Below, piece by piece: positions 46,737-58,589 of a stretch of 64,000 nt of DNA (position 1 is its first letter; each line of letters begins with the position of its first letter). The translations under genes and the position numbers were made by a program. Where the stretch lies: NCBI GenBank assembly GCA_002862645.1, contig PKDQ01000007.1, positions 20,146 through 84,145 of the forward strand. The letters are read 5' to 3'. Under the pieces are notes generated by a model. It was not told the DNA's origin. It saw only the letters and a program-made list of their open reading frames with translations, and ran no database searches. The DNA comes from Flavobacteriaceae bacterium. GTDB taxonomy: Bacteria; Bacteroidota; Bacteroidia; Flavobacteriales; Flavobacteriaceae.

Positions 46737-46989
46737 GTTTAGTAATAAGCTCGTTGCCTTTTGTTTCCAAATCAGCAACGATGGTACGGTAGTGCCTACG
46801 TTTATTTTCAACTCCCTTTTCATAAATGCGGATGCTAAAATTGTCGAAAGCAGTGATGGCCTCATCCACTATAGCAGCGGTTTTTGATATATCGACTTCA
46901 GGATTGGCTTTTTCTAAGTCCATTGCCATTTCGATGATTTCTCCAAGTACGTAATTTATATCTTTTTTAAGGTCGCGGATGTTTGCCAT
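46723..46989 (-). CDS. Conserved small helical protein of unknown function
   Basis: An 88-residue, mostly helical and acidic protein starting ANIRDLKKDINYVLGEIIEM and ending LETKGNELITKLNAL. It has no signal peptide and no motif that I recognise. It is the last gene of an idi-queD operon (11 bp after queD) and overlaps the end of the convergent AlkB-like gene by 14 nt. Coding is supported by its position in the operon and clean codon use; function unknown. Confidence 0.75.
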   Translation of the reverse strand: MANIRDLKKDINYVLGEIIEMAMDLEKANPEVDISKTAAIVDEAITAFDNFSIRIYEKGVENKRRHYRTIVADLETKGNELITKLNAL

Positions 46990-47000
46990 AGTATTGCTTT

Positions 47001-47417
47001 TTAGTTAGGTCCAGAAAATTGGACAAAATTTCTTGGTGTTTCATATAAGGTTACAGAAAGCTCATATGCTGTTGTAATGTGAGGTCTCAATTTGTCCCAT
47101 ATCACTACGGCCATATTTTCGGCAGTAGGTATACGTGTTGCAAACTCAGGGACTTGTTCGTTTAGATTTTTATGATCAAAGGCATCTTCAATGTGTACTT
47201 TGATTAAATCTTTTAAAAATTTCATGTCCATGACATAGCCTGTTTCTGGGTCAATATCACCAGACACCGAAACAATAAGCTCATAATTATGTCCGTGGTA
47301 ATAAGGGTTGCTGCACTTATCGAAAATCTCTTCGTTCTTAGCATCACTCCAGTCTTTCCTGTATAGACGGTGTGCGGCATTAAAGTGCGCCTTACGGCTT
47401 ACGGTTACTTTATTCAT
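47001..47417 (-). CDS. queD: 6-carboxytetrahydropterin synthase family protein (QueD/PTPS)
   Basis: A 138-residue member of the 6-pyruvoyl-tetrahydropterin synthase fold, which acts on dihydroneopterin triphosphate in queuosine or pterin synthesis. The zinc-binding histidines are in HFNAAHRLYR and YYHGHNYELIV, and CSNPYYHGHNY carries the active-site cysteine. DHKNLNEQVPEFATRIPTAENMAV and the late YETPRNF are family parts. It overlaps idi by 4 nt. QueD is the likely name, but the pterin role is possible. Confidence 0.9.
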   Translation of the reverse strand: MNKVTVSRKAHFNAAHRLYRKDWSDAKNEEIFDKCSNPYYHGHNYELIVSVSGDIDPETGYVMDMKFLKDLIKVHIEDAFDHKNLNEQVPEFATRIPTAENMAVVIWDKLRPHITTAYELSVTLYETPRNFVQFSGPN

Positions 47418-47932
47418 TGCAATTTAATTTGTTCATAGAACTGCTCAAAGATACTAATAAACCAAACGGTATAATTTTCGGGGTGTTTTTTAATATCGTC
47501 ACGGACAGCGTCAACAGCCATCCATTTCCAATTGGCTACCTCTTCTAGGTTAATATCAGGGTTCGCGTTGAAGTGTCCTATCATAATGTGATCAAGCTCG
47601 TGTTCGGTAAGACCATTATCAAAAGGGGCTTTGTAAATAAATGAGGTTACCTCACTAAGCTCGGCAACAAAACCCATTTCTTCTTGCAGGCGCCGCTTAC
47701 CAGCCGCAACATTGGTTTCGCCTTTACGCTGATGACTACAGCATGTATTGGTCCACAAGCCGGGAGAATGATATTTGTGAAGTGCACGTTGCTGGAGCAT
47801 TAATTCACCCTTGTCGTTAAGTATAAATACGGAAAAAGCACGGTGTAGTACTCCTTTTTCATGGGCTTCCATCTTAGGCATCAAACCCAGGGGGTTATCA
47901 TTCACATCTACTAAAACTACTTGTTCTTCCAT
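47414..47932 (-). CDS. idi: Isopentenyl-diphosphate delta-isomerase, type 1
   Basis: Interconverts IPP and DMAPP for isoprenoid synthesis. With ATG 47932 it has 172 residues, the usual length. The Nudix fold has the active-site Cys in WTNTCCSHQRKGE, the RRLQEEMGF segment of the modified Nudix box, and ELDHIMIGHFN. LHRAFSVFILN near residue 31 is also typical. The frame's earlier ATG at 48049 would run into the prfC gene and is rejected. It starts the idi-queD-small protein operon, divergent from prfC. Confidence 0.95.
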   Translation of the reverse strand: MEEQVVLVDVNDNPLGLMPKMEAHEKGVLHRAFSVFILNDKGELMLQQRALHKYHSPGLWTNTCCSHQRKGETNVAAGKRRLQEEMGFVAELSEVTSFIYKAPFDNGLTEHELDHIMIGHFNANPDINLEEVANWKWMAVDAVRDDIKKHPENYTVWFISIFEQFYEQIKLQ

Positions 47933-47957
47933 ATAAAATTTAAAAGTACAAAAAATG

Positions 47958-47965
47958 CAAAGGTA
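47958..47965 (-). promoter_or_regulatory. Putative -7 box of idi
   Basis: The minus strand reads TACCTTTG, 25 nt before the ATG. A second box-like TACTTTTA lies at 47948-47941. Confidence 0.45.
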
Positions 47966-47989
47966 AAGCGGTATTTTATTAAATGAACG

Positions 47990-47997
47990 TATTTTTA
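47990..47997 (+). promoter_or_regulatory. Putative -7 box 5 nt before the prfC start codon
   Basis: TATTTTTA, then CGCCC, then ATG at 48003. One mismatch to TAnnTTTG. Confidence 0.4.
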
Positions 47998-48002
47998 CGC
48001 CC

Positions 48003-49589
48003 ATGAGTTTTTTGGAAGAAATTGCACGCAGACGTACCTTTGGTATCATCTCCCACCCGGATGCCGGAAAAACAACCCTTACAGAAAAGTTACTTCTTTT
48101 TGGAGGTGCGATTCAAAAAGCTGGTGCGGTAAAATCCAACAAAATAAAAAAAGGGGCCACTAGTGACTTTATGGAAATTGAGCGTCAACGGGGTATTTCT
48201 GTGGCTACTTCTGTTTTGGCTTTTTTGTATAAAGACAAAAAAATTAATATCCTAGACACACCTGGACACAAAGATTTTGCCGAAGATACCTACCGTACTC
48301 TAACGGCTGTTGACAGTGTTATTGTAGTTATAGATGTAGCCAAGGGTGTAGAGGCACAGACAGAAAAGCTAGTAGAAGTATGTAGGATGCGAAACATTCC
48401 CATTATCGTGTTTATTAACAAATTAGACAGAGAAGGGAAAGACGCTTTTGATCTACTGGACGATGTAGAGCAAAAACTAGGCCTTACAACTGTACCGCTT
48501 AGTTTCCCTATTGGCATGGGCTATGATTTTCAAGGAATATACAACCTGTGGAACGACAACATCCGCTTGTTTGAAGCAGAACAAAAAACTACGATCAGTC
48601 AGAGCAACCTTATAGAAAACATAAACGACCCAACGCTAGAAACGGCTATTGGCGCAAGTGCTAAAGAAAACCTAGAGGAAGAATTAGAATTAGTACGAGA
48701 AGTATATCCTAGTTTTGATCGTAAAGCCTATTTGGCAGGAATACAGCACCCCGTATTCTTTGGATCTGCGCTGAACAATTTTGGTGTACAAGAATTATTA
48801 GATTGCTTTGTAGAAATAGCCCCTTCACCCCTATCGAAAGACAGTGAAGAACGTGTTATTGCTCCCGATGAAAAAGATTTTACAGGATTTGTGTTTAAGA
48901 TTCACGCCAATATGGATCCAAAACATCGGGATCGTTTGGCCTTTATTAAAATTGTCTCAGGCACCTTTGCGCGGAATGTACCCTATTTGCATGTGCGGCA
49001 TAACAAAAAGTTGAAATTTAGCAGCCCCAACGCATTTTTTGCGGATAAAAAAGAAATCGTAGACATCTCATACCCGGGAGATATTGTAGGGCTACATGAC
49101 ACGGGCAACTTTAAAATTGGAGATACACTTACATCAGGGGAGCTGGTACACTTTAAAGGAATTCCGAGTTTTTCGCCAGAACATTTTAGGTATATCAATA
49201 ACGCAGATCCCATGAAGGCCAAGCAGCTCAACAAAGGGATCAATCAGTTAATGGACGAAGGAGTTGCCCAATTATTCACACTGGAACTCAATGGGCGTAA
49301 GGTTGTGGGTACCGTAGGTGCATTGCAGTTTGATGTCATTCAATATCGACTTGAGCACGAATACGGAGCCAGTTGCACATACGAAAATCTCAATGTGCAC
49401 AAGGCTTGTTGGGTAGAAGTAAAAGAAGGAGGTGAAACCGATTTTGATGGATTTAAACAAACAAAATCGAAGTTTTTGGCCAAGGACAAACAAGGACAGT
49501 TGGTCTTTTTGGTAGATTCAGCCTTTTCATATCAAATGACTCAAAGCAAATATCCTGGCATTAGCTTCCACGCCACTTCTGAATTTTAA
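48003..49589 (+). CDS. prfC: Peptide chain release factor 3
   Basis: A translational GTPase that recycles RF1 and RF2 after termination. The 528 residues match RF3. The G domain shows GIISHPDAGKTTLTEKLL, DFMEIERQRGISVATSV, LDTPGHKDFAEDTYR and FINKLDREG. Domain II and the C-terminal domain (VVGTVGALQFDVIQYRLEHEYG) follow. It is divergent from idi and ends at a bidirectional terminator. Confidence 0.97.
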   Translation: MSFLEEIARRRTFGIISHPDAGKTTLTEKLLLFGGAIQKAGAVKSNKIKKGATSDFMEIERQRGISVATSVLAFLYKDKKINILDTPGHKDFAEDTYRTLTAVDSVIVVIDVAKGVEAQTEKLVEVCRMRNIPIIVFINKLDREGKDAFDLLDDVEQKLGLTTVPLSFPIGMGYDFQGIYNLWNDNIRLFEAEQKTTISQSNLIENINDPTLETAIGASAKENLEEELELVREVYPSFDRKAYLAGIQHPVFFGSALNNFGVQELLDCFVEIAPSPLSKDSEERVIAPDEKDFTGFVFKIHANMDPKHRDRLAFIKIVSGTFARNVPYLHVRHNKKLKFSSPNAFFADKKEIVDISYPGDIVGLHDTGNFKIGDTLTSGELVHFKGIPSFSPEHFRYINNADPMKAKQLNKGINQLMDEGVAQLFTLELNGRKVVGTVGALQFDVIQYRLEHEYGASCTYENLNVHKACWVEVKEGGETDFDGFKQTKSKFLAKDKQGQLVFLVDSAFSYQMTQSKYPGISFHATSEF

Positions 49590-49602
49590 AATTAAAGCAT
49601 AT

Positions 49603-49628
49603 AAAAAACCTCCATATGGAGGTTTTTT
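49603..49628. terminator. Bidirectional intrinsic terminator between prfC and the DUF3467 gene
   Basis: A perfect 26-nt palindrome: six A, CCTCCAT/ATGGAGG and six T. It serves prfC on the plus strand and the rpoBC-DUF3467 operon on the minus strand. Confidence 0.88.
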
Positions 49629-49632
49629 ATGT

Positions 49633-49944
49633 TTAAGCTTCACCAGTTGGGCCAAAATTGAGTGGTATTGGCGGTTGCTCATAGTCTTTAATTTCGCCGT
49701 GTGCTCCTTCAAAGCGTTGAACATTTTCACCAAGTGCTTTCAAAAATCGCTTGGCATGCTGTGGTGTCAAAATAATACGTGAGCGTACTTTAGCTTTTGG
49801 TGCACCTGGCATTATATTGATAAAATCAATAACAAACTCAGAGGCGGAATGGTTGATAATCGCCAAATTTGAATAGGTACCTTGTGCCATCTCTGGATCA
49901 AGTTCAATATTAATACTACCGTCTTTTTTTTTCTTATCACTCAT
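49633..49944 (-). CDS. DUF3467 domain protein
   Basis: A 103-residue protein of the DUF3467 family, function unknown. It begins with a charged SDKKKKDGSINIELDPEMAQGTYSNLAIINHSASEFVIDF, and a conserved SRIILTPQHAKRFLKAL segment follows near residues 56-72. No signal peptide. It overlaps the rpoC stop by 1 nt, a placement I know from other Bacteroidetes, so it is transcribed with the RNA polymerase genes. A link to transcription or the ribosome is inferred from position only. Confidence 0.88.
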   Translation of the reverse strand: MSDKKKKDGSINIELDPEMAQGTYSNLAIINHSASEFVIDFINIMPGAPKAKVRSRIILTPQHAKRFLKALGENVQRFEGAHGEIKDYEQPPIPLNFGPTGEA

Positions 49945-52900
49945 TAAACATCAGCACTTAAAGATTTTTCAGCTTTTAAAGCTTCATACTCATCGGTAAA
50001 ACCTACAATAATATCATTGTAAGCACGGTTACCCGTACCGGCAGGAATCTTATGCCCTACAATTACATTTTCTTTCAAACCTTCCAAAGTATCAACCTTA
50101 CCTGCTACAGCAGCTTCGTTCAATACTTTGGTTGTTTCTTGAAAAGATGCAGCCGAAATAAACGACTTGGTCTGTAGCGATGCTCTTGTAATACCCTGAA
50201 GAATAGGAGTAGCTGTAGCATTTACAGCATCTCGTGCTTCTACTAGGTTTTTATCGTCACGTTTGAGCAATGAATTCTCGTCTCGTAGTTGACGTGCTGT
50301 GATTATTTGACCTGCTTTAAGGTTTTCAGAATCACCCACTTCAAGCACTACTTTCTGACCGAATAAAGCGTCATTTTCAGCAATAAAGTCTGCTTTGTGT
50401 ACCAACTGGTTTTCTAAGAAAGTCGTATCGCCAGAGTCTTCAACACGTACTTTACGCATCATCTGTCGAACAACTACTTCAAAGTGCTTGTCGTTGATTT
50501 TCACTCCTTGCAAACGATATACTTCTTGTACTTCATTTACTAAATATTGCTGAACAGCAGCAGGGCCCTTAATAGATAAAATATCGTTTGGTGTAATAGC
50601 ACCGTCTGATAACGGCATACCTGCTTTGACAAAGTCATTCTCCTGAACCAATATTTGGTTAGAGAGCTTCACAAGGTATTTTTTAATGTGACCTGTTCGA
50701 GATTCTACAATGATTTCTCGGTTACCACGTTTGATTTTACCAAATGTAACTACGCCATCAATTTCAGAAACAACAGCGGGGTTGGATGGATTACGTGCTT
50801 CGAAAAGCTCTGTAACTCGAGGAAGACCACCAGTAATATCTCCAGATTTTGCAGACTTACGTGGAATCTTCACAAGAATTTTACCGTTTTCAATCTTATC
50901 GCCATCATCAACCATGATGTGGGCACCAACCGGAAGGTTGTAAGACTGTAGCGTATTGCCTTTAGTATCCTTAATCAATAAGGTAGGAATGACTTTTTTG
51001 TTTCTTGATTCAGAAATTACTTTCTCTTGGAAACCTGTTTGTTCATCAATCTCAACTTGGAAAGTAACCCCTTGCTCGATGTTTTCGTATCCAATAACAC
51101 CAGAAAACTCAGATATGATTACCCCGTTGTATGGATCCCATTGACAGATTACATCATCGGTCTTTATTTTTTGTCCGTCTTTGACAAAAATAAATGAACC
51201 ATAAGGGATAATATTGGTACTCAACACAATTCCTGTATTATTATCAACCAATTTGATTTCAGAAGTACGTGAAATAACAATCTTGACAAGATTGCCATTA
51301 TTGTCTTTTCCATCAACAGTTTTAAGCTCCTCAATTTCAGAAATACCATCAAAACGAGCTACCAATTTGTTTTCTTCGGAAATGTTTCCTGCAATACCAC
51401 CAACGTGGAAGGTACGAAGTGTAAGCTGTGTACCAGGCTCCCCGATAGATTGAGCAGCAATAACACCAACGGACTCTCCTTGTTGTACCATTTTTCCAGT
51501 AGCTAGGTTACGTCCATAACATTTAGCACAAATTCCTTTCTTAGCTTCACATGTTAGTGGCGAACGCACGTCAACGCTCTCAAGAGGAGAATCTTCAATT
51601 GCTTTGGCATGCTCATCTTCAATTCGCTCACCTGCAGCAACTAAAACTTCCGCAGTTAATGGATGTATTACATCATGTAAAGAAACACGTCCAACAATAC
51701 GCTCTCCAATTGATTCAACAACTTCCTCGTTTTTCTTAAGCGCTGATACGGATAGTCCACGAAGTGTGCCACAATCTACAGAGTTTACAATAACGTCTTG
51801 TGCAACATCGTGTAAACGACGGGTTAGGTAACCTGCATCGGCCGTTTTCAAAGCAGTATCTGCTAGTCCCTTACGAGCACCGTGTGTTGAGATAAAGTAT
51901 TCTAAAATAGATAAGCCTTCTTTAAAGTTCGATAGAATCGGATTTTCAATAATCTCACCTCCACCGGCATTTGACTTTTTAGGCTTAGCCATCAAACCAC
52001 GCATTCCAGTCAACTGACGAATTTGTTCTTTAGAACCACGAGCACCAGAATCCAACATCATATATACAGAGTTAAACCCTTGCTGATCTTCGCTAATTCG
52101 CTTCATAGCGAGTTCAGTGAGCATAGCATTGGTAGAAGTCCAAATGTCAATTACCTGATTGTAACGTTCGTTATTGGTAATAAGCCCCATGTTATAGTTG
52201 GCAATAATACCATCTACTTGGTCATTGGCTTGATCAATAAGTTCTGTCTTTTCTTTTGGAATAATAATATCACCAAGACTAAAGGACAATCCTCCTTTGA
52301 ATGCAAAAGAGAATCCCATATCTTTAATCTTGTCTAAGAAATCAGCTGTTTCTGGAACGCTTGTTACTTTCAATATATCTCCAATAATTCCGCGAAGAGA
52401 TTTTTTAGTCAACACTTGATTGATGTAACCTGCTTTTTGAGGAACATGCTGGTTAAATAAAATACGTCCAACAGTTGTATCAATGATTTGATATACGAGC
52501 TCGCCTTCATCATTAAAGTCTTTGGCGCGAATTTTAACCATTGCGTTCAGGTTTACTTTGCCTTCGTTGAAAGCAATATTTACCTCGTCTGCACTGTAGA
52601 ATGTCAACCCTTCACCTAAAACTTTGCTGTCTTTGGTTGATTTTCTCGCTTTGGTCATGTAGTATAACCCAAGTACCATATCCTGTGAAGGAACCGTGAT
52701 AGGTGATCCATTTGCAGGGTTAAGGATGTTGTGAGATGCCAACATAAGCAGTTGTGCTTCCAAAATAGCCTCTGGGCCAAGTGGTAAGTGCACTGCCATT
52801 TGATCCCCATCAAAATCAGCGTTAAAGGCCGTACAAGCTAGAGGGTGAAGTTGAATTGCTTTTCCTTCAATCAGCTTAGGCTGAAACGCCTGAATACCCA

Positions 52901-54245
52901 AACGGTGAAGTGTGGGGGCCCTATTCAACAGTACAGGGTGTCCTTTAAGTACATTCTCTAAGATATCCCAAACCACAGGTTCACGTTTATCTATAATTTT
53001 CTTAGCAGACTTAACTGTTTTTACAATCCCACGCTCAATAAGCTTGCGAATGATAAACGGCTTATAAAGCTCGGCTGCCATATTTTTTGGCAATCCACAC
53101 TCAAACAACTTAAGCTCAGGTCCGACAACAATTACAGAACGTGCAGAGTAATCAACACGTTTCCCAAGCAAGTTTTGACGGAAACGTCCTTGTTTACCTT
53201 TCAAAGAATCTGAAAGAGACTTGAGTGGGCGGTTTGCATCTGTCTTAACTGCAGATGACTTTCGTGTATTGTCAAATAACGAGTCTACGGATTCTTGTAG
53301 CATTCGTTTTTCGTTACGTAAAATTACTTCTGGAGCTTTGATTTCCAATAAACGCTTCAAACGGTTATTACGGATAATCACACGACGGTATAAATCATTT
53401 AAATCAGAAGTGGCGAAACGACCACCATCTAGCGGCACCAATGGACGTAGTTCTGGTGGAATTACTGGCACAACTTTCATGATCATCCACTCTGGGCGAT
53501 TCTCACGGTTTTTATTTGCATCACGCAGGGCCTCGACAACTTGTAAACGCTTTAACGCTTCAGTTTTACGTTGTTTAGAAGTTTCGTTATTGGCTTTGTC
53601 GCGTAGCTGATAGGAAAGCTCGTCTAAGTCAATACGATTGAGAATATCAATCAAACATTCAGCACCCATTTTAGCAATAAACTTATTTGGATCACTGTCC
53701 TCTAAGTATTGGTTTTCTTGCGAAAGCTTTTCCATGATATTCAGATACTCTTCTTCTGTAAGGAAATCCATTTTCTGAACAGGCTCACCTTCTTCATTGG
53801 TTGCAATACCAGGTTGAATTACTACATAACGCTCGTAGTAAATAATCATGTCTAATTTTTTAGACGGAAGACCAAGTAAGTATCCAATTTTATTGGGAAG
53901 TGAGCGGAAATACCAGATGTGTGCTACGGGAACCACCAAGCTTATGTGACCCACACGGTCACGTCGTACTTTTTTCTCAGTAACCTCAACACCACAGCGA
54001 TCACATACAATGCCCTTATAGCGAATACGCTTATACTTTCCACAGGCGCATTCAAAGTCCTTAACAGGTCCAAAGATACGCTCACAAAACAGCCCATCAC
54101 GTTCTGGTTTGTGCGTGCGATAGTTAATGGTTTCAGGCTTTAAAACTTCACCTCTAGAGGCAGCCAAAATGGTTTCGGGCGATGAAAGCCCAATGGAGAT
54201 TTTACTGAAATCTTTTTGTTGTTGTACTTCGTTTATACGTGCCAT
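49944..54245 (-). CDS. rpoC: DNA-directed RNA polymerase subunit beta'
   Basis: The 1433-residue beta' subunit. The zinc-binding [20 protein letters not shown] lies near residues 66-85, [20 protein letters not shown] follows, and the catalytic magnesium site is [12 protein letters not shown] near 470. Further landmarks are the bridge-helix region [26 protein letters not shown] near 800 and the second zinc site [17 protein letters not shown] near 895. The C-terminal part has the usual extra beta-rich insert. It starts 12 bp after rpoB. Confidence 0.98.
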   Translation of the reverse strand: MARINEVQQQKDFSKISIGLSSPETILAASRGEVLKPETINYRTHKPERDGLFCERIFGPVKDFECACGKYKRIRYKGIVCDRCGVEVTEKKVRRDRVGHISLVVPVAHIWYFRSLPNKIGYLLGLPSKKLDMIIYYERYVVIQPGIATNEEGEPVQKMDFLTEEEYLNIMEKLSQENQYLEDSDPNKFIAKMGAECLIDILNRIDLDELSYQLRDKANNETSKQRKTEALKRLQVVEALRDANKNRENRPEWMIMKVVPVIPPELRPLVPLDGGRFATSDLNDLYRRVIIRNNRLKRLLEIKAPEVILRNEKRMLQESVDSLFDNTRKSSAVKTDANRPLKSLSDSLKGKQGRFRQNLLGKRVDYSARSVIVVGPELKLFECGLPKNMAAELYKPFIIRKLIERGIVKTVKSAKKIIDKREPVVWDILENVLKGHPVLLNRAPTLHRLGIQAFQPKLIEGKAIQLHPLACTAFNADFDGDQMAVHLPLGPEAILEAQLLMLASHNILNPANGSPITVPSQDMVLGLYYMTKARKSTKDSKVLGEGLTFYSADEVNIAFNEGKVNLNAMVKIRAKDFNDEGELVYQIIDTTVGRILFNQHVPQKAGYINQVLTKKSLRGIIGDILKVTSVPETADFLDKIKDMGFSFAFKGGLSFSLGDIIIPKEKTELIDQANDQVDGIIANYNMGLITNNERYNQVIDIWTSTNAMLTELAMKRISEDQQGFNSVYMMLDSGARGSKEQIRQLTGMRGLMAKPKKSNAGGGEIIENPILSNFKEGLSILEYFISTHGARKGLADTALKTADAGYLTRRLHDVAQDVIVNSVDCGTLRGLSVSALKKNEEVVESIGERIVGRVSLHDVIHPLTAEVLVAAGERIEDEHAKAIEDSPLESVDVRSPLTCEAKKGICAKCYGRNLATGKMVQQGESVGVIAAQSIGEPGTQLTLRTFHVGGIAGNISEENKLVARFDGISEIEELKTVDGKDNNGNLVKIVISRTSEIKLVDNNTGIVLSTNIIPYGSFIFVKDGQKIKTDDVICQWDPYNGVIISEFSGVIGYENIEQGVTFQVEIDEQTGFQEKVISESRNKKVIPTLLIKDTKGNTLQSYNLPVGAHIMVDDGDKIENGKILVKIPRKSAKSGDITGGLPRVTELFEARNPSNPAVVSEIDGVVTFGKIKRGNREIIVESRTGHIKKYLVKLSNQILVQENDFVKAGMPLSDGAITPNDILSIKGPAAVQQYLVNEVQEVYRLQGVKINDKHFEVVVRQMMRKVRVEDSGDTTFLENQLVHKADFIAENDALFGQKVVLEVGDSENLKAGQIITARQLRDENSLLKRDDKNLVEARDAVNATATPILQGITRASLQTKSFISAASFQETTKVLNEAAVAGKVDTLEGLKENVIVGHKIPAGTGNRAYNDIIVGFTDEYEALKAEKSLSADV

Positions 54246-54257
54246 ATCAATTTTTTA

Positions 54258-57200
54258 TTATTCTTCTAATCGAATATCAAGACCAAGGCCTTTAAGTTCG
54301 TGCATCAATACGTTAAAGGATTCTGGAAGGCCAGGCTTTGGCATGGCTTCCCCTTTAACAATTGACTCGTATGTTTTCGCTCGACCAATCACATCATCAG
54401 ACTTAACGGTCAAGATTTCTTGGAGTGTGCTAGATGCACCATAAGCCTCAAGAGCCCAAACTTCCATTTCTCCAAATCGTTGTCCACCAAACTGCGCCTT
54501 ACCACCAAGCGGTTGCTGGGTAATAAGTGAGTATGGTCCAATAGAACGCGAGTGCATCTTATCATCAACCATGTGACCGAGTTTTAACATATAGATAACT
54601 CCTACGGTTGCCGGTTGGTCAAATCGCTCTCCTGTTCCACCATCATACAAATAAGTATGTCCAAATTGTGGAACGCCTGCCTCTTTTGTCAATTCATCAA
54701 TTTGTTCGTTCGTTGCACCATCAAAAATTGGAGTAGCAAATGTTTTACCCATTTTTTGACCCGCCCAACCAAGAACAGTTTCATATATCTGTCCGATGTT
54801 CATTCGAGACGGTACTCCAAGTGGATTCAATACTATATCAACTGGTGTTCCGTCTTCTAGGAATGGCATATCTTCTTGACGTACTATACGTGCTACGATA
54901 CCTTTATTACCGTGACGTCCCGCCATCTTATCTCCTACTTTAAGCTTACGTTTCTTAGCGATGTAAACTTTGGCAAGTTTTAAGATTCCAGCAGGAAGTT
55001 CGTCTCCAACAGAAATTGTAAACTTATTTCTACGAAGTGCACCCTGTAAATCATTTTCTTTGATTTTATAGTTATGCATCAAGTCGTTTACAAGACTGTT
55101 AATGCGCTTATCTACCGTCCAATTAGAATTGACAAGGTGAGCATAATCGTCTACTGAGTTAAGCATTTTCAAAGTAAACTTCTTACCCTTCGGCATTACT
55201 TCTTCACCAAGATCATTCATCACACCTTGACATGTTTTACCACTCAAAATAGAGAACAATTTCTCGACCAAGACAGCATTTAGCTTTTCAAACTTCAAGT
55301 CATAACTATCTTCTAATTCGATGATAGCCTCTTTGTCTTGTGAACGCTTACGTTTGTCTTTTAAGATTCTTGTAAATAGTTTTTTATCAATAACAACCCC
55401 GTTGAGTGATGGAGAAGCTTTCAAAGAAGCATCTTTTACATCACCTGCTTTATCACCAAATATGGCACGAAGCAGTTTTTCTTCTGGTGTAGGGTCTGAT
55501 TCACCTTTAGGTGTGATCTTTCCGATGAGGATATCACCAGCACCTACCTCAGCACCCACACGAATCATACCATTCTCATCCAAATCGCTAGTAGCTTCTT
55601 CGGAAACGTTTGGAATATCGTTTGTCAATTCCTCTTTACCTAGTTTGGTGTCACGCACTTCCAAGGAATATTCATCAATGTGAATAGAAGTAAATACATC
55701 ATTACGAACTACCTTTTCAGAGATAACAATCGCGTCCTCAAAGTTGTACCCTTTCCAAGGCATAAAGGCTACTTTCATGTTTCGGCCAAGCGCTAGCTCA
55801 CCTTTTTCAGTAGCATAACCCTGACAAAGTACTTGGCCTTTTTCAACACGGTCCCCAATAGAAACAATCGGCTTTAGATTAATGCAAGTCCCTTGGTTCG
55901 TTTTTCTAAACTTAACGAGCTCATATGTTTTTTCGTCAGAATCAAAAGAGACAAGTCTCTTGTCCTCACTCATATCATACTTAATAGTGATACGTTGTGC
56001 ATCTACATATATAACTTTACCAGTGCCTTCGGCATTGATAAGTACACGAGAGTCCGTAGCCACCTGACGCTCCAATCCAGTTCCTACAATAGGAGCCTGA
56101 GGACGCAACAGTGGTACCGCCTGACGCATCATGTTTGATCCCATCAAGGCACGGTTTGCATCATCGTGCTCTAAGAAAGGAATTAAGGATGCAGAAATAG
56201 ATGCAATCTGGTTTGGTGCAACATCAGTATAGTCAACTTCAGTTTTATCAACTACTGGGTAATCTGCTTCTGAACGTGCAATGATCTTGTCAGCAGCTAT
56301 TTCTCCAGTTTCTGTTTTTTCGATGTTAGCCTGTGCAAATAGTTTACCTTCCTCCTCTTCAGCAGATAAATACTGAGAAGCAGACATATCAACAACACCC
56401 TCTTCTACTTTAAAATAAGGCGTTTCGATAAATCCGAGGTTGTTAACTTTCGCAAACACCCCTAGTGAGGATATCAGTCCAATGTTTGGTCCTTCAGGAG
56501 TTTCTATCGGACAAAGTCTTCCATAGTGTGTATAGTGTACATCACGTACCTCAAAACCTGCGCGTTCTCTTGACAAACCACCTGGTCCTAGTGCAGACAA
56601 ACGGCGCTTGTGCGTAATTTCTGCAAGCGGGTTGGTCTGGTCCATAAATTGAGAAAGCTGATTGGTACCAAAGAACGAATTAATAACAGAGGACAAGGTC
56701 TTGGCGTTAATCAAGTCGATAGGCGTAAACACCTCATTGTCACGAACGTTCATACGTTCGCGAATGGTGCGTGCCATACGTGACAGACCTACACCAAATT
56801 GAGATGAAAGTTGCTCTCCAACGGTACGTACACGACGGTTAGACAAGTGATCGATATCATCAATTTCAGCCTTAGAATTAATCAACTCAATAAGGTATTT
56901 GATGATGGTAATAATGTCGTCTTTAGTCAAAACTTGTTTGTCCATTTCAATGTCCAAGCCAAGTTTTTTGTTCATGCGGTAACGCCCCACTTCACCAAGG
57001 TTATATCGCTGATCAGAGAAGAAAAGCTTATCAATAATACCTCGAGCTGTTTCCTCATCTGGCGGTTCAGCATTACGCAATTGGCGGTAGATATGCTCTA
57101 CAGCCTCTTTTTCTGAGTTTGTTGGATCCTTTTGAAGGGTATTGTGTATGATAGCATAATCTGCGGATTGTGCCTCTTCTTTATGCAGCAATATGGTATC

Positions 57201-58070
57201 GGAATTGGCTTCCAAAATCTGGTCGATGTGTTCTTTATCTAGAACAGTATCCCGATCCAAAACAATTTCGTTACGCTCGATAGAAACCACTTCGCCCGTA
57301 TCTTCATCAACAAAGTCTTCAAACCATGTGTTAAGTACACGAGCAGCAAGTTTGCGTCCCATTACTTTTTTAAGTCCTGTTTTTGAAACTTTTATTTCCT
57401 CTGCAAGATCAAAAATTTCAAGAATATCTTTATCGCGCTCATACCCAATGGCACGGAAAAGTGTGGTAACTGGTAATTTTTTCTTACGATCGATGTAGGC
57501 ATACATGACGCTGTTAATGTCCGTTGCAAATTCAATCCATGAACCTTTGAAAGGAATTACACGAGCGGAATACAACTTGGTTCCATTGGCGTGAAACGAC
57601 TGCCCGAAAAATACACCAGGTGAGCGGTGTAATTGTGACACAACAATACGCTCAGCACCATTAATAACAAATGTACCACTAGGAGTCATGTAAGGAATAA
57701 CGCCTAAGTAAACGTCCTGTACGATGGTTTCAAAATCTTCGTGTTCAGGGTCAGTACAATACAATTTTAAACGTGCCTTTAGGGGAACACTGTGTGTAAG
57801 ACCACGTTCAATACACTCCTGTATGCTATACCTAGGTGGATCAACAAAATAATCCAAAAATTCAAGGACAAACTGGTTACGGGAATCCGAAATAGGAAAG
57901 TTTTCCATGAAGGTATTGTATAGGCCTTCATTTCCACGTTCGTCGGACTTAGTTTCTAATTGAAAAAAGTCTTGGAAAGATTTGATTTGAATATCTAAAA
58001 AGTCTGGATAGGTAGGGGTACCAATGGCCGAAGCAAAATTGTGTCGGGTTGCGCTTGTCGTGTTGTACAT
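54258..58070 (-). CDS. rpoB: DNA-directed RNA polymerase subunit beta
   Basis: The 1270-residue beta subunit. The rifampicin-region motif [34 protein letters not shown] lies near residues 470-505. The C-terminal landmarks [32 protein letters not shown] and the final [25 protein letters not shown] are complete. At the rifampicin contact positions I see the normal Asp, His, Arg and Ser. A stem-loop (58120-58156) lies between rplL and rpoB. Confidence 0.98.
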   Translation of the reverse strand: MYNTTSATRHNFASAIGTPTYPDFLDIQIKSFQDFFQLETKSDERGNEGLYNTFMENFPISDSRNQFVLEFLDYFVDPPRYSIQECIERGLTHSVPLKARLKLYCTDPEHEDFETIVQDVYLGVIPYMTPSGTFVINGAERIVVSQLHRSPGVFFGQSFHANGTKLYSARVIPFKGSWIEFATDINSVMYAYIDRKKKLPVTTLFRAIGYERDKDILEIFDLAEEIKVSKTGLKKVMGRKLAARVLNTWFEDFVDEDTGEVVSIERNEIVLDRDTVLDKEHIDQILEANSDTILLHKEEAQSADYAIIHNTLQKDPTNSEKEAVEHIYRQLRNAEPPDEETARGIIDKLFFSDQRYNLGEVGRYRMNKKLGLDIEMDKQVLTKDDIITIIKYLIELINSKAEIDDIDHLSNRRVRTVGEQLSSQFGVGLSRMARTIRERMNVRDNEVFTPIDLINAKTLSSVINSFFGTNQLSQFMDQTNPLAEITHKRRLSALGPGGLSRERAGFEVRDVHYTHYGRLCPIETPEGPNIGLISSLGVFAKVNNLGFIETPYFKVEEGVVDMSASQYLSAEEEEGKLFAQANIEKTETGEIAADKIIARSEADYPVVDKTEVDYTDVAPNQIASISASLIPFLEHDDANRALMGSNMMRQAVPLLRPQAPIVGTGLERQVATDSRVLINAEGTGKVIYVDAQRITIKYDMSEDKRLVSFDSDEKTYELVKFRKTNQGTCINLKPIVSIGDRVEKGQVLCQGYATEKGELALGRNMKVAFMPWKGYNFEDAIVISEKVVRNDVFTSIHIDEYSLEVRDTKLGKEELTNDIPNVSEEATSDLDENGMIRVGAEVGAGDILIGKITPKGESDPTPEEKLLRAIFGDKAGDVKDASLKASPSLNGVVIDKKLFTRILKDKRKRSQDKEAIIELEDSYDLKFEKLNAVLVEKLFSILSGKTCQGVMNDLGEEVMPKGKKFTLKMLNSVDDYAHLVNSNWTVDKRINSLVNDLMHNYKIKENDLQGALRRNKFTISVGDELPAGILKLAKVYIAKKRKLKVGDKMAGRHGNKGIVARIVRQEDMPFLEDGTPVDIVLNPLGVPSRMNIGQIYETVLGWAGQKMGKTFATPIFDGATNEQIDELTKEAGVPQFGHTYLYDGGTGERFDQPATVGVIYMLKLGHMVDDKMHSRSIGPYSLITQQPLGGKAQFGGQRFGEMEVWALEAYGASSTLQEILTVKSDDVIGRAKTYESIVKGEAMPKPGLPESFNVLMHELKGLGLDIRLEE

Positions 58071-58119
58071 ATGGGTTAATCTATTAAAATATTAGTACTA
58101 GGGGCACAAAACACCAAAT

Positions 58120-58156
58120 GGTTTAAGCCCACGAACACATTTTCGGGACTTAAACC
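58120..58156 (-). other. Stem-loop between rplL and rpoB
   Basis: On the minus strand GGTTTAAG.CCCGAA pairs with TTCG.GGG.CTTAAACC around a short loop, with one bulge. No T run follows. It may be a processing site or a partial attenuator that lowers rpoBC relative to the ribosomal genes. Confidence 0.5.
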
Positions 58157-58179
58157 TCTGGATTGGGTCGAGAGCTTAA

Positions 58180-58557
58180 TTACTTAAGCTCAACTTCAGC
58201 ACCTGCTTCTTCCAAAGAAGATTTCAGTCCTTCAGCTTCGTCTTTTGCTACACCTTCCTTAATTGGGCTTGGTGCATTATCAACAAGTTCTTTTGCTTCC
58301 TTAAGACCAAGACCTGTTAATTCTTTTACAAGCTTAACTACAGCTAGTTTGGAACCGCCAGCGGCTGTTAGGATAACATCGAACTCTGATTTTTCCTCGG
58401 CTGCTTCACCACCACCACCGGCAGCAGGTCCAGCTACGGCAACGGCTGCTGCTGCAGGCTCGATACCATATTCTTCTTTGAGGATGTTGGCCAACTCGTT
58501 GACCTCTTTGACGGTCAAATTGACCAGTTGCTCTGCAAAATCTTTTAAATCTGCCAT
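58180..58557 (-). CDS. rplL: 50S ribosomal protein bL12 (L7/L12)
   Basis: The multi-copy stalk protein that contacts translation factors. The 125 residues begin [25 protein letters not shown], followed by an alanine/glycine hinge (about 34-52). The C-terminal domain has [39 protein letters not shown] and ends [10 protein letters not shown]. It follows rplJ by 32 bp. Confidence 0.98.
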   Translation of the reverse strand: MADLKDFAEQLVNLTVKEVNELANILKEEYGIEPAAAAVAVAGPAAGGGGEAAEEKSEFDVILTAAGGSKLAVVKLVKELTGLGLKEAKELVDNAPSPIKEGVAKDEAEGLKSSLEEAGAEVELK

Positions 58558-58589
58558 TTTTGAACTATTTAATTGTTTTTGTTTACGTT

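Noticed and set aside
47933..48049. N-terminal extension of idi
   Set aside because: It would overlap prfC and its promoter; the Idi family starts at ATG 47932.
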